Shown here: positions 11,449 to 22,473 of the stretch, in pieces
Numbering within the stretch: the first letter of the stretch is position 1
Layout of the letters: every line of letters starts with the position of its first letter
NCBI RefSeq assembly: GCF_029873635.1
Contig: NC_080422.1
Coordinates: 19,496,095 to 19,560,094 of the forward strand
Length of the DNA: 64,000 bases
Direction of reading: 5' to 3'
Source of the DNA: Malania oleifera
Taxonomy: Eukaryota; Streptophyta; Magnoliopsida; Santalales; Ximeniaceae
Translations under genes and position numbers: made by a program
The notes under the pieces: model-generated
Told to the model about the DNA's origin: nothing
Database searches by the model: none
The model's input: only the letters and a program-made list of their open reading frames with translations

Positions 11449-11622
11449 TACTGGTGTTGTGACTAATCTTTGCTTCAGTTCTTGAAAAATCTGCTCATAG
11501 CTGTCGTCTCACTTAAATCTGACATTTTTCCTTGTCAGTTGTGTCAAAGGTCCTGACAAAGTTGAGAATCCCTCAACGAAACGGCGGTAATAGTCAGCTA
11601 GCCCCAAGAAACTCCTGATCTC

Positions 11623-12462
11623 CTAGACATTTCTCAGTTTAGCCCAATTCACTACCTCCTCAATCTTACTAGGATCCATAGAAATACGGTCTCCAAATAC
11701 AACATGCCCTAAGAACACGACCTTCTCAAGCCAAAATCCACATTTACTGAACTTGGTGTACAACTTCTTTTCTCGAAGTGTCTGCAAAACCTGCCTCAAG
11801 TGCGTCTCATGCTCCATATAGCTCCTCGAATAGACCAGTACATCATCAATAAAAACAACAACAAACTAGTCTAAGTATTGGTGGAAGACTCAGTTCCTCA
11901 AGTCCATAAATACTGCATGAGCATTCGTCAAACCAAACGACATAACAAGAAACTCATAATGCCTGTACCTGGTCCTGAAGGCCGTCTTTGAGACGTCTTT
12001 TGCTTTCACTTTTACCTGATGGTAGCCAGATCTGAGGTCAATCTTCGAATACACCCGCGTACCTTGGAGCTGGTCAAACAAATCGTCGATACGGGGTAGA
12101 GGATACTTGTTCTTGATTGTCACTTTATTAATCTCCCTATAGTCTATACACATCCTCATAATCTCATCCTTCTTCCTCACAAATAAAACTGGAACTCCTC
12201 ACGGAGATACACTGGGTCGTATAAAGCCCTTATCAAGCAGATCTTGCAATTGATTCTTCAATTCTGCCAATTCTGCTAGCGCCATCCAGTAAGGCACTTT
12301 AGAAATCGGCACTGTACCAGAAGGTAGATCAATAGGGAAATCTACCTCACGATCGGGTGGAAAGCCTGGTAACTCGTCTAGGAAAACATCTGTAAACTCC
12401 TTTACTACAGGCGTGCTAGCAAGTTTCAATTCATTCTCTGACATCTCCTTCACAATTGCCAC
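11623..12462 (-). pseudogene. Gypsy reverse transcriptase
   Basis: The order of motifs is that of the Ty3/gypsy polymerase: [80 protein letters not shown], then the catalytic FIDDVLVYS (the two Asp near 11842-11847), and [16 protein letters not shown]. Stops occur near 12196, 11889 and 11870, and one fits TGG to TGA. The aspartates of the active site are retained although the frame is broken. Confidence 0.9.
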
Positions 12463-12479
12463 AAACCCTTGACAACCAC

Positions 12480-12866
12480 TCAGTAATAGTCTCCTAGCCT
12501 GGATAGCTCAACTAGCTGAGGCGGGGATTGCACCTGCGATCCTACAAACCTGAATTCCGTTTCCCCTAGAGGTCTAAATATCACTTCTTGTGCTCGGCAA
12601 TCTATGATGGAAAAATTAGCTGCTAGCCAATCTATGCCAAATATAACATCAAGCCCGTGTATGTCCAGCACTATCAAATCAGCAGACAAAGTCTTCCTTT
12701 GAATATCAACTGGACAACCTCGGAGCACCCTACTACACCTCACTGCTGACTTAGTCGATGTAGATACCAACAATTCAACATCTAATGATTGTGTTTCAGC
12801 CCCACATAATTTAACACACCCCGAAGACACAAACTAGTGTGTAGCTGCTGAACTAAACAATGCAAT
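12480..12866 (-). pseudogene. Gypsy aspartic protease, active site degraded
   Basis: Retropepsin-like segment between gag and reverse transcriptase: VDIQRKTLSADLIVLDI, then DVIFGIDWLAANFSIIDC, the hallmark of gypsy proteases. The expected catalytic Asp-Ser-Gly motif would lie near 12845-12860, but the sequence there reads FSSAATH followed by a stop, so the catalytic Asp and Gly are gone. The enzyme could not process the polyprotein. Confidence 0.8.
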
Positions 12867-12934
12867 AACTTTAAAAGAAAGCATAATAACCATACCTGTC
12901 ACCATGTCACCTGTCGTCTCAGCCTCACTCGGCG

Positions 12935-13987
12935 TCAGAGTAAACACCCTGGCTGGAGCCGCATTCCTCTGCTGGCCCCCACGTGGCACCTAATAACCTC
13001 CCCGGTATGGTCTGGGAGCTGGAATTGCATCTGGTGGAGTAGGGCAGTCTCGCACCATGTGCCCCGATCTATCGCAATGATAGCACACCACACCACCAGC
13101 TCGACACTCTCCCTAGTGCCTCCTACCATAAGTCTGACAAACTGGAGAACCCTGCCCTGCTTGCACCTCGCGTCCTCTAGTCTCTTGCCTCTGCCCTCTG
13201 CCATGGTTTCCTCTCCTCCACTGACTTGGTCTATGACCCTGTTGGTAGCCCGTAGATGCAGATCTCTTCCTCTGTCCCTGCTCCTCTGCATCAAGACGCT
13301 CACCAATCTCTACCAAGGCTGCCCTATCGACTAACTCAGCAAATTCCTAGATCCGCAGCACCACCACTTGCTTGAATATTCTCTGCCTCAAGCCTCTCTC
13401 AAACTGTCTCGCCTTCTTCACTTCATTAGGAACAATATACAGGGCGAAACGAGTGAGCTTGATGAAATGCGCCGCATACTGCTAGACGGATAGCTGTCCC
13501 TACTTTAGAATCAGGAACTTTTCTACCTTAGCCTCCCTGACAGTAGTTAGAAAATATCTATCAAAGAACAATTTTTTAAACTGGTCCCATGTCATGGCTA
13601 TCGGAGTCACTCTCTGCTGCTCTAGCAGTTTCACCGCAGTCCACCACCTCTCGGCCTCTCCTGTCAGTCTATTGGTGGCAAAGAGAACCCTCTGTTCCTC
13701 AGTACACTCAACACAACCAAGACTTTCTCAGTCTCTTACATCCAGTTCTCAGCGGCTGTAGGATCAACTCCACCTGAGAATGTTGGAGGATTCATCTTCA
13801 TAAAATTTCCTATAGTGCACCCATGGCCTGCAGATGGACCACTCTGCTCCCTCGAGCTCCTAGCGATCTCAGCCATAACCTGCTGAGCCATGCTACGTAA
13901 TACCGCGTCAGATTCGGTCCTAGCTGCACCTGATGGTCCCGCTCCATCACTGCCACTCGCATGGGCACTACTTCCTCCTAGATCCAT
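12935..13987 (-). pseudogene. Gypsy gag with CCHC zinc knuckle
   Basis: Gag forms the virus-like particle. The start is taken at ATG 13987 (MDLGGSS). A conserved FMKMNPPTFSGGVDP segment begins the retrotransposon gag domain, followed in shifted frames by W-rich capsid-like sequence to about 13330 and an Arg/Gln-rich tail. A zinc knuckle CYHCDRSGHMVRDC (CX2CX4HX4C, 13085-13044) binds RNA. Several frameshifts and stops separate the pieces, so no full-length product is possible. Confidence 0.8.
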
Positions 13988-14275
13988 CTTGGAAACAACA
14001 AACACAACTTAGAAATTCTATCCTTATAATTTACCCACCTATCCTTACCACTTATCTCAAAATTTCTAACTCATTTTTAATTCCCAGTCCTACATTCTAG
14101 GAACACAACCCGACAATAGTTTGCTATGGTTTTCCTAAAATCGTCACCCCAGGAAAAACACAGAAACCACCGCGGAAGTCCTACCTCCAAACTGTAGAAC
14201 AAAACCTCAAATCATTTCCTAAACTCTGGTATTGTCTCCGCTGTATTCTAAAGTCTACAGAACCTAGCAACCTAG

Positions 14276-14287
14276 GCTCTAATACCA
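14276..14287 (-). other. Primer-binding site of the gypsy element
   Basis: TGGTATTAGAGC on the minus strand is the initiator-Met primer site with one C-to-T change. It lies three bases inside the 5' LTR end at 14291. Confidence 0.85.
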
Positions 14288-15280
14288 AACTGTGATGACT
14301 TGCTTAATTTCCACATTTTTTAAATATTACAAAATCACAAATCTCAACTCAGTAGATCATAATCCACCTGAACTCGTGGTACCGGAGATACATCAGAACA
14401 TATAACGGAAGCCCTAGCAGCAGGAAACATACAATCATAATATTATAGATACAAAAACATCCATCACATTACCATAAATACTAGAGTCACTATATCCACT
14501 GTATTTCAGTATACACATCCCAAAAACAAGATCTAAGGACATTTCCCACAAAATCCAACTGTCCCTACCAAAACTTACCCTTCAAAGAGGGCAGACAAAC
14601 AGCACTAGATCAGCGGGGCTTTTCCTGCTCTTCCATCTGGGGCACCTGAAAAGTTTATAAAATTTTGGGGTGAGACACCTTTCAGTAAGGGAAATAAACT
14701 AATACCAGTGTATAGCAACATGAGTATTCCGTGTTATACATATACCATACAAAACATATTCAGTAGCTGTTTTGTCAAATCTGGGAAAACATATATATCA
14801 TCAAACATGGCAGAACATATTGCATTATCGTAAACATATTTCATCTCATATAATAGTAATACAAAAACATTCATGATAGGTTAATTGGTTGTTGTCATGT
14901 ATTGCCCCACATGACTGGGTTGTGTGGCCCGAAGGCGGGATCTGACAATGGTTGGTTGACCACTACCAAGTCAAAAGTACAGTCTCTAAGTCTGATGGCT
15001 CTACCAGACTTGGTCCGTACACCAGGGGCGCTCACACAATTCTTAAAACCACATCGACCATCCAATCTAGCACCACTTCGTACAGCGGCGTTAACACAAA
15101 TATCATGATCATGATGACCATGGACACAAAGCAACTGTACCGTGTAAGTGCTAGCCTAGACCAAGCCAACCAGGTTCTGATATCATATAACATGTACTGA
15201 AATTGTGATACATGGATATTTCATATCTTTAATTATCAAATCAATCATATCATTTTGCATATATACATATATCATGAAAA

Positions 15281-15640
15281 TCATCGGCCTGTACATCGGT
15301 ATTACACATTTTACCATAGCTCAGCCCGTACACCGGCAAATCATAGCACAGCCCGTACGCTAGCAAATCATTCACATAGCTCAGCCCGTATGCTGGCAAA
15401 TCATATACATAGCTCAGCCCGTATGCTGGCAAATCATATACATAGCTCAGCTTGTACGCTAGAAAATCACATCCATAGCTCGGCCCATATGCCGGCAAAT
15501 CATATACATAGTTTAGCTTGTACGCTAGCAAATCACATCCATAGCACGACCTGCACGTCGGTAAAATATATCCATAGCTCAGCCCGTACGCTGGCAAAAC
15601 ATATAAAAATCTTGGCCCGTATGCCGGTTTTCCATTATAA
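15281..15640. repeat. 33-bp minisatellite inside the 5' LTR, about 11 units
   Basis: Same unit as at 8117-8432, with one unit more. Copies still carry the CGTACG or CGTATG core. The extra unit explains most of the LTR length difference and shows the array has changed since insertion. Confidence 0.85.
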
Positions 15641-16239
15641 AAATCCGTATGATTAACAAATTCCCAAAAAACAGTATTTCATAACAATTTCTACTCATGC
15701 CACACTAACAGGTTTTCCGCATGTTTAACATACCATCATTTTTAACAGTATTTTCCCAAATATAAATCATATATAAATATATTTATTTTCCTGAAATCAA
15801 ATGCTATAACAATATACATATTTTTCATAAAATACTAGCTTAGTTTATCCCCTTACCTGATTCTTGAAAAGCCTATAAGAAAATCTGTCCTGCACTCGCA
15901 GGGTTCCCAACTCAACACCCTGGAAACAACATTCCCGAGAACTAAAGTTCAGTATTTCTATGCGTATAACACTTCCTACAACTATCAAATAACCAAATAC
16001 TGAGTAAAAAGCCTTACCCTAGATTTGGGATGGTTTCCAACTAAGTCCCACTGACGATTCGCTCCAACAGACTTACTAAGAACTTTCCCAGGAGCATCGT
16101 GGTGGCTTCGGATCCTCAAACTGGCGGAAATCCAGCCCAAAATCGAAGAGAGAAGGGGGAAGGACCGAAGGATGAGAGAGAGGGTTTTTGCGCAGGAAAA
16201 TGGACTGAAAATCACGTTTAACCCTACTTATACTGCGGG

Positions 16240-16436
16240 ATTTGTCGACGAGTCACGTCACCTCGTCGACGAGTCCTATAGAAAGTTCGTCGACGAACTT
16301 CAACCCTCGTCAATGAATTTCAGGCTCCTAAAAATTCCCTTTCGGTATCTTCTCATCGATGATTCCTATCCTCATCAACAAGCTCCTGTTATACCCTCGT
16401 CGACAAGTCCCCTGTATTCGTCGACGAGGAGCTAAA
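16240..16436 (-). promoter_or_regulatory. GTCGAC-palindrome array in the 5' LTR U3
   Basis: Boxes include TTGTCGACGAGT, CTCGTCGACGAG, TTCGTCGACGAA and CTCATCGATGAT. In element sense 16433-16395 reads TCGTCGACGAATACAGGGGA, then CTTGTCGACGAG. The array is immediately upstream of the minus-strand TATA at 16232-16223. Confidence 0.6.
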
Positions 16437-16456
16437 AAATTCCTCGAGTTGTTACA

Positions 16457-16461
16457 ATTTG
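16457..16461 (+). repeat. Target-site duplication, right copy (ATTTG)
   Basis: Perfect match to 7117-7121. The tnp2 coding sequence resumes directly after it. Confidence 0.95.
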
Positions 16462-18498
16462 TACATTGTTGGATATGAATGGGAAGACAAAGGATACTGC
16501 AAATGCTCGTCGGGATATGGAAGACATGGGAATACGGCCTGAGTTGCACATGTTTCGTGATGGGAACAAACTTCTCATGCCATCCTCTTGTTACACATTT
16601 TCGAAGGATGAGATGAATAAATTCTTTGAATGGTTGAAATAAATGAAGATCCCTGATGGATATGCATCGAACATAGCTCGATGCATAAACATGAAGGAAG
16701 GGAAGATGTTAGGAATGAAAAGTCATGACTGTTACATCCTTCTTCAACAGGTTCTACCCATTTTCCTTCGTGGAGTCTTGACCGAAGATGTTCGCTCAAT
16801 GCTGATTGAGCCGTGGATCTTTTTTCGACATTAGTGTTCCAAAAAATTGAGCGTAAACGTACTTGAATGGTTAGAGGATGACATCATGATCATACTATGC
16901 AAGTTAGAGAAAATATTTCCACCAGCAAACTTCGATGTGATGGTCGACCTAGCCATCCATTTACCAAGGGAGACCATAATTGGAGGACCGGTCGAATATC
17001 GTTGGATGTATCCTATTGAGAGGTAAATTATAAAGTCCTTCTATAATGGTCAGGTGATTTCCTCGTTTTTTTTTTCCTTTTTGCATCTATAAGTCAATAA
17101 TGCTATGTAAAATGCACAAGTTCTTGTCCACTTTGAAGGGGTATGTGTGCAATAAGGCACAGTCGGAAGGTTCAATCATTGAGGCATGCATTGACAGTGA
17201 ATGTCTTGCATTTTGGTCAATGTATATACATGATATTGACACAAGGTTCACTCACAAGGAGCGAAATGCAGACGTTCATGCTATTAATGCCAAAGATGAA
17301 GAACCGAGGAGCTCTATATTTCGAGAAAATGTTCGGCCATTCGGTGCACGGGTTTACGATTTCATGGATATGGCCGACCTACAAAAGGCCCATTTTTACG
17401 TCCTCAATAATTGTGATGAAACTATTCCATATATCGAGTACGTGGTTCGAAACTCTTTACTATTATCGCATTGTATTTACATATGCATATTTATATACTT
17501 ACTTGATATTAACATGTACTATTGTTGCATATAGCGAACATAAAGCTGAACCTCTAGACCAAAATGAAAGGAATGTCGGCGAAAGATATAAGAAGGAATT
17601 TGTCAATTGGTTTGGAAGCCGTGTAAGTAACAAATACTGCCCAAGTGCGAAGTAATGTACATTGTCAATGTTGACAGTTTACTCATCTAAACTCCTGTTT
17701 ATTTAATAGATGAAAGTCATGTATTACAATAAAGAACCAACAGCAAGTAAAGATTTGTACGCATTGACATGTGACCCTGATCAAAGAGTTAACCGCTGAA
17801 ACGGTTGCATTGTCAAAGGGTTATGATTTCATATGAAGTCCTTCGAACTGAATAGAAGAACCCAAAATTATGGGGTTGCAGTGCTAGGCACAGAAGGAGA
17901 TGAAGAAATTGACTACTTTGGTGTATTGGATGACATTATAGAGCTTAACTATAGAGCCAACAGACTCGTCCACCTATTCAAGTGTACCTAGTGGGACATT
18001 GGCTATAAAAATACTGGGATAAACACAGATGCTCACTTTACCAATATCAATTTTAGCAAGACGTGGTTTCAAAATGACTCTTTTGTGCTAGCGACGCAAG
18101 CAGAACAAGTATTTTACCTTAAAGATGCAAAATTGAAGGGTGAATGGCATGTGGCCCAAAAGATTCCTCCCCGAAGCTTGTTTGCTATTATAGAAGTTGT
18201 AGATGGGGAGAAGAGTGCCAGTGACGCTGCATTCCAAGAAGATGAGCCATTTTTCAGTGCAATAGCGCAATATGCTTTCATTGTTGTCAAAGAAGGAGTT
18301 GATCCTATACCATCAAATAGGATTGGTGCCACGGCAGAACACGTAGGGGCTATTGATATTACAATTGAACCTTTTGTAGATGTTCCCTTCATTGATGATG
18401 AGGAAACTGATGGGGAAGATGACATAGGGGTCGAGTATTGCAGTGAAGAGGAAGACACTTTAGAAAGTGAGGATGATACCGATATTAAGGACGTATAG
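16462..18498 (+). pseudogene. CACTA TNP2-type transposase, 3' part (DUF4218 and DUF4216 regions)
   Basis: Continuation of the gene at 5820-7121. After the end of the tnp2 core (GKTKDTANARRDMEDMGIR), a DUF4218-like region follows: MKIPDGYASNIARC, MKSHDCYILLQQVLP, KLEKIFPPANFDVMVDLAIH, YRWMYPIER. An intron-like gap lies at about 17023-17100, then LKGYVCNKAQSEGSIIEA and MYIHDIDTRF. Another probable intron at about 17437-17534 separates EHKAEPLDQNERNVGERYKKEF. The C-terminal part (about 17890-18498) resembles DUF4216 (YFGVLDDIIELNY, FVLATQAEQVFYLKD, WHVAQKIPPR) and ends in a very acidic tail. Stops near 16641, 16834 and 17990 make it a pseudogene. In the family the protein binds element ends and catalyses transposition. 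Confidence 0.85.
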
Positions 18499-18620
18499 GG
18501 GGTTAAACATGTTATATTTGTCACTATGTATCTGACATGTGTAAATAACTAAAAATATATTTATTATGCAACCATCTAATATTTGTACTTCTTATATTTA
18601 CTTGTTTAATATTTTACAGA

Positions 18621-20316
18621 CATGAGACCAGGAGGTCGATGTGGCCGAATTCCTTCCAGGCACTCGACTACATCGCATGAGGATGATCCAACATCCTCGA
18701 TACTGGCAGAGCTCGTCAGTCCTGATGCGGCGGCACCATTGTTTGAGCCATCGGCACCTCGGCCAGATGTGGATACCTTAGCTCAGGATGAAACGTAGGG
18801 TGAGTAGCCCACCATGATCAACAGCATTGGTAAGGTTTTCTTATATTTATTTTGATGTAAACTATTGATTTTTATTCACGTGTATGATTAAAATATTATT
18901 CTTAATTTAACTCTTCCTTCATCATCAACATCCACAGCCAAGTCAAGCCATGGTGTCGCGAAGAACACCGCGCTGAAAAAGCACCTGCAGAGGACGGGGC
19001 AGCACATTAGGATTGACATTCCTCTAGGATTCACCGCCCTGCGTGATGATTGGTGTCCAACATGGATGCGAGAGCTTGGCATTATATGCCGACAGTATGC
19101 TCCAGTCACTGCCTTCAATTGGCCGCAGGTGACTGAGGCGCAGCGCATGGTTCTTTACATGCGCATCTTGGTAAGTAATCCCAAACCTTTTTTTTTTCAC
19201 TTTTAATATACTAGCCAAACAACTGTCTAACATTCTAAATGTATTACCTATGTAGGAGGAGTTCAATATGGACATTCTCCTGCGGACCATGTGAAGAGGG
19301 CAGTGGACGTCCAACTTTGCAATAAATTTAAGTCCTATCGTGCTAAAATATGTGAATATTTTCGTGCGATGGGAGATGAAGCAGAAACCCAGCCATACGA
19401 TAAGATATCCCAAGAGGATTGAGAGGTGGTGTGTCACCATTTCCGCGACTCACACTATCAGGTGATGTGTTTGAATTATAATATCTACTTTAAGATTTTT
19501 TATGGCTAATAAGAAGCCATAACATTTTTTTTTGTAGGTTATATGTGTAAAAAATGCTGCGAACCGTAGCAAACTCCCTACGACACATTGCGGGGGGTAG
19601 AGGTTATTCGTAAATGATCGATAGGTAATTGCAATATATAACACTATTTGATGATTACCTAAATTAATATTAATGATGTTTTATATGATAATGTAGTGTG
19701 ATCCCACGATTGGCACTAAGGAGCTGCTACCAGATCTTTATTAGAGAACGCACCAAAGGCGATTGGGGGAGTGGTGCGACGGTGCGCAGAGCAAACATGT
19801 AAGTCAAATTAAATATGTAGTTTATAATTTGATTCAAAACATCGAATTTGTATTCTTATTTCTTTTTTTTTATATCATTTTCATGACTGAAAATAGGCGT
19901 GGATGGTCAAGCTGAGAGATGCGCCTGTTGAAGAGGGGAACCAGCAAATGACGAATTACCAAATAACTGCTCAGGTGCTTGGAGAACGAGCGGGGGGTTG
20001 GGTGAAAGGGCTTAGAATTAGATACATCGCCCCAACAACATCATCTTCGATGGGTGCGGCTCGTGCTGAGATAGAACGAGCGCGTCGAGAGGCCGAGGCT
20101 TGGGCAGATGAGATGGTTCAGTGGGTGCATACGGTGGAGTTGTAGAACTACGAATTGAGACACATGATGTCTAACGTCATAGTGGAGAACCAAAGTTTGA
20201 AAGAAAAGTTGTCCACCGTTAAAGCCACGCTCGCAGTAGTTCTGAACAAGTAAGTGCAGTTCGAAGAAATGATGAACAAATGTCGATCAGATGATGCAGG
20301 TGGCTCCTCTCATTAG
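18621..20316 (+). pseudogene. Second CACTA gene, Transposase_24-type (Ptta/En/Spm)
   Basis: Exon-like pieces separated by probable introns. The first is a short Arg/Ser-rich start (MRPGGRCGRIPSRHS at 18621). The second, at about 18940-19170, has HIRIDIPLGFTALRDDWCPTWMREL. Further pieces lie at 19255-19430 and about 19540-19620 (NAANRSKLPTTHCGG), and then 19903-20316 with NYQITAQVLGERAGGWVKGLR and a coiled-coil-like AEIERARREAEAWADEMVQ tail. Plant En/Spm elements often carry this partner gene downstream of tnp2. Stops near 19293, 19420, 19742, 20143 and 20250 indicate decay. Exon boundaries are estimates. Confidence 0.72.
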
Positions 20317-20449
20317 GAGGTATGTCATTTTTCTATTCTTGTGGATTGAAAATTCAGCATCTATACCTCATAGAGTAGGAATTTTTAGAGAATTATAGAA
20401 AATATGGATGTTTGAATTGATAGGTAAATCCGTCCAGAAGCATGTTTTG

Positions 20450-20965
20450 CTTTTATTTTTTTATTTTAACCAAAGTTTTAAAAAGTGAAGGCCTAAGGCA
20501 AGATGTTTTAAGATGCAAGGTGTAAGCCTTAAGGCATTGGGACATAAGTCTTTTGAGAATTTTGTTTTAGATAAAAATATGTAAGTAAATTACATACTTT
20601 TACAAGTAAATAAAATTTTAAAAAACACAAATATATAAAAAAAATCAAATATAATTTCAAAACTACTTGTTGCAACTCAAAAATTGCTAACTTGATTTCT
20701 TTGCATACATCATGATGAGATAGCTATAGCATTATAAAGCTCAAATTATTTTCAAGATCTAAGATATAGCTTTCAATTATTTTGAAAAAGTTTAGGAACA
20801 AAAGTTATACAATTCAACTCATTTACATTCCTTTTATATAATCATGGAGTTAAATTTTCTAGCCAAATATAACTTGAGAGTCACACACCCAAAAAGGATA
20901 TGCCTCAATTAAAGACACACAAAAGGTGTGCCTTCTGTATAAACGCATAAGCCTCATCTTTTAAT
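20450..20965. repeat. Dispersed plant repeat of the AAGGC...GTGTGCC type
   Basis: A block starting GTGAAGGCCTAAGGC and ending GGTGTGCCTTCTGTATAAAC resembles a non-coding repeat seen in many plant genomes, in which runs of AAGGC-like words flank an AT-rich centre. No terminal duplication was found. Classification is uncertain. Confidence 0.3.
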
Positions 20966-20999
20966 GCATTAGTCTTGGGAGTTGGGATTTGGTATTTTA

Positions 21000-22370
21000 G
21001 GTTGAATCTCAAGGTGTTGTACACATGCCCTGCCATCAGGTAATATACATTTTAAAAATGTGCATGTGTGTGCTTGTTTGATTCTATTCATATTTATGCT
21101 GAATTTTGTTAAAACTTTCTCAAAAATGAAATTAGAAATGATTTTTCTAAAACTGTTTTTGAAAGGATGAATGAAAATATTTTATAGAATGTTGCATGCT
21201 TGAAAGGGAATACTTGCTTATTTGATTCTATTCATATATATGCTGAATTGTGTCAGGTTGTGAATATACTAGATTGACTTGACACTGGTAGTATAAATGT
21301 CATTTGCATGGCTGATGCAGATTTGTGTATTGCATGTTGGTAGTGATCTAGGATTCTCACATGCCCTTCTATATATATGAACTCCTTTTCAGGTCAATTT
21401 TTTTTTGGGAAATTGTTCAAATTATAGGCGGCATGTTGCTGAAATTTTGTTAAAACTTTCTCAAAAATGAAATCAAAAATGATTTTTCTGAAACTATTTT
21501 TGAAAGGAGGAGTGAAAATCCTTTATAGAATGTTGTATGCTTGTAAGGGAATACTTGCTTGTTTGATTCTATTCATATATGTGCTGACTTGTGTCAGGTT
21601 GTGAATATACTAGATTGACTTGACATTGGTAGTATAAAAGTCATCTGCATGGTTGATGCAGATTTATGTATTGCATGCTGGTAGTGAATCTAGGATTCTC
21701 GCATACCCTTCTATATATGAACTCTTTTTCAGGTCAAAATTTTTATGGGAAATTGTTCAAATTACAGTAGGCATGCTGCCGAAATTTTGTTAAAAATTTT
21801 TCAGAAATGAAATCAGAAATGATTTTTCTAAAATTGTTTTTGAAATGATGAATGAAATCCTTTATAGAATGTTGTATGCTTGAAAGGGAATACTTGCTTG
21901 TTTGATTATATTCATATATATGCCGAATTGTGCCAGGTTGTGAATATACTAGATTGACTTGACACTGATAGTTCTGCTGCTTGTTTAATTGTGTTACTTG
22001 ATTTCATGCTTAGTCTAGAATGCCTCCTACATGACGGATGCAGTGGATGTGAATTGCATGCTGGTAGTGGATATAGGTTTTCATGTGCCTTGAACTGAAT
22101 CATAAATTGCTTATTTGAACCTATTAGGTACAAATTTTATGGGAAAAAGTCCAATTTACAGACAACATGTTGCCGAAATTTTGGTAGATTTTTTACCCAA
22201 ATCAAAACATTTTTCAAAGATGATTATGTTAAAATAAATGATAAAATATTTTTAAAAGGATGAGTGAAAACTAATTGAATATTAAATTTCATCATAACAT
22301 AATCATCGAATAGTTAGAGGAGCTCAGCTCCATCTAGTGTAGCTAGGTTCATAAACCTTAGAGATAATTT
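21000..22370 (+). repeat. 3' interior of a copia-like element, tandemly amplified
   Basis: Three consecutive units of about 330-400 bases (near 21100-21440, 21440-21780 and 21780-22180) share GAAATTTTGTTAAAA, GATTTTTCTAAAA, GGGAATACTTGCTT and TTGTGAATATACTAGATTGAC, and end in a hairpin such as GGCATGCTGCCG. The last part (22030-22330) is homologous to 34210-34560 inside element F1, which identifies its origin. It lies between the last CACTA gene and the CACTA 3' terminus, so it was inserted into or captured by the transposon. Confidence 0.65.
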
Positions 22371-22396
22371 CTTGGAGTTCATTTTTGTTTTCCTTC

Positions 22397-22473
22397 TCGA
22401 AACTATTAGTCACGAATTTATAAGTATTAGTGACGGATTTGATCCTTCACTAATACCTTGATTTTTTGTAGTG
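22397..22473 (+). mobile_element. CACTA 3' terminus with subterminal repeats
   Basis: The end ...CTTGATTTTTTGTAGTG (to 22473) gives CACTACAAAAAATCAAG in reverse complement, a CACTA terminal inverted repeat. Just inside, the words CTATTAGTCACGAATTT, GTATTAGTGACGGATTT and CCTTCACTAATACC are inverted or direct copies of one subterminal motif, the type of site bound by TNPA-like proteins. This is the best right end for the tnp2-bearing element. The matching left end was not found. Confidence 0.7.

Larger units (their letters stand above)
7122..16456 (-). mobile_element. Ty3/gypsy LTR retrotransposon inserted in the tnp2 gene
   Basis: A complete 9.3-kb element in minus orientation: 5' LTR 14291-16456, primer site 14276-14287, gag, protease, reverse transcriptase, RNase H, integrase, polypurine tract 9259-9275 and 3' LTR 7122-9258. 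Having integrase last is the gypsy order. Termini are TGTAAC...GTCACA. The two LTRs are roughly 90% identical by eye, so the insertion is old. Pol is broken by many single stops. Initiator-Met priming and a C-terminal ILDRK-type segment after integrase suggest a Tekay/Del-like chromovirus, but no full chromodomain can be read. Confidence 0.93.
14291..16456 (-). repeat. Gypsy element 5' LTR
   Basis: 2166 bases, TGTGATGACTTG...GTTGTTACA on the plus strand, paired with 7122-9258. It contains the minisatellite (15281-15640), the palindrome array (16240-16436), a TATA box on the minus strand (TATAAGTAGG, 16232-16223) and the gypsy-shared motif at 14689-14667. Most differences from the 3' LTR are transitions. 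Confidence 0.93.
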
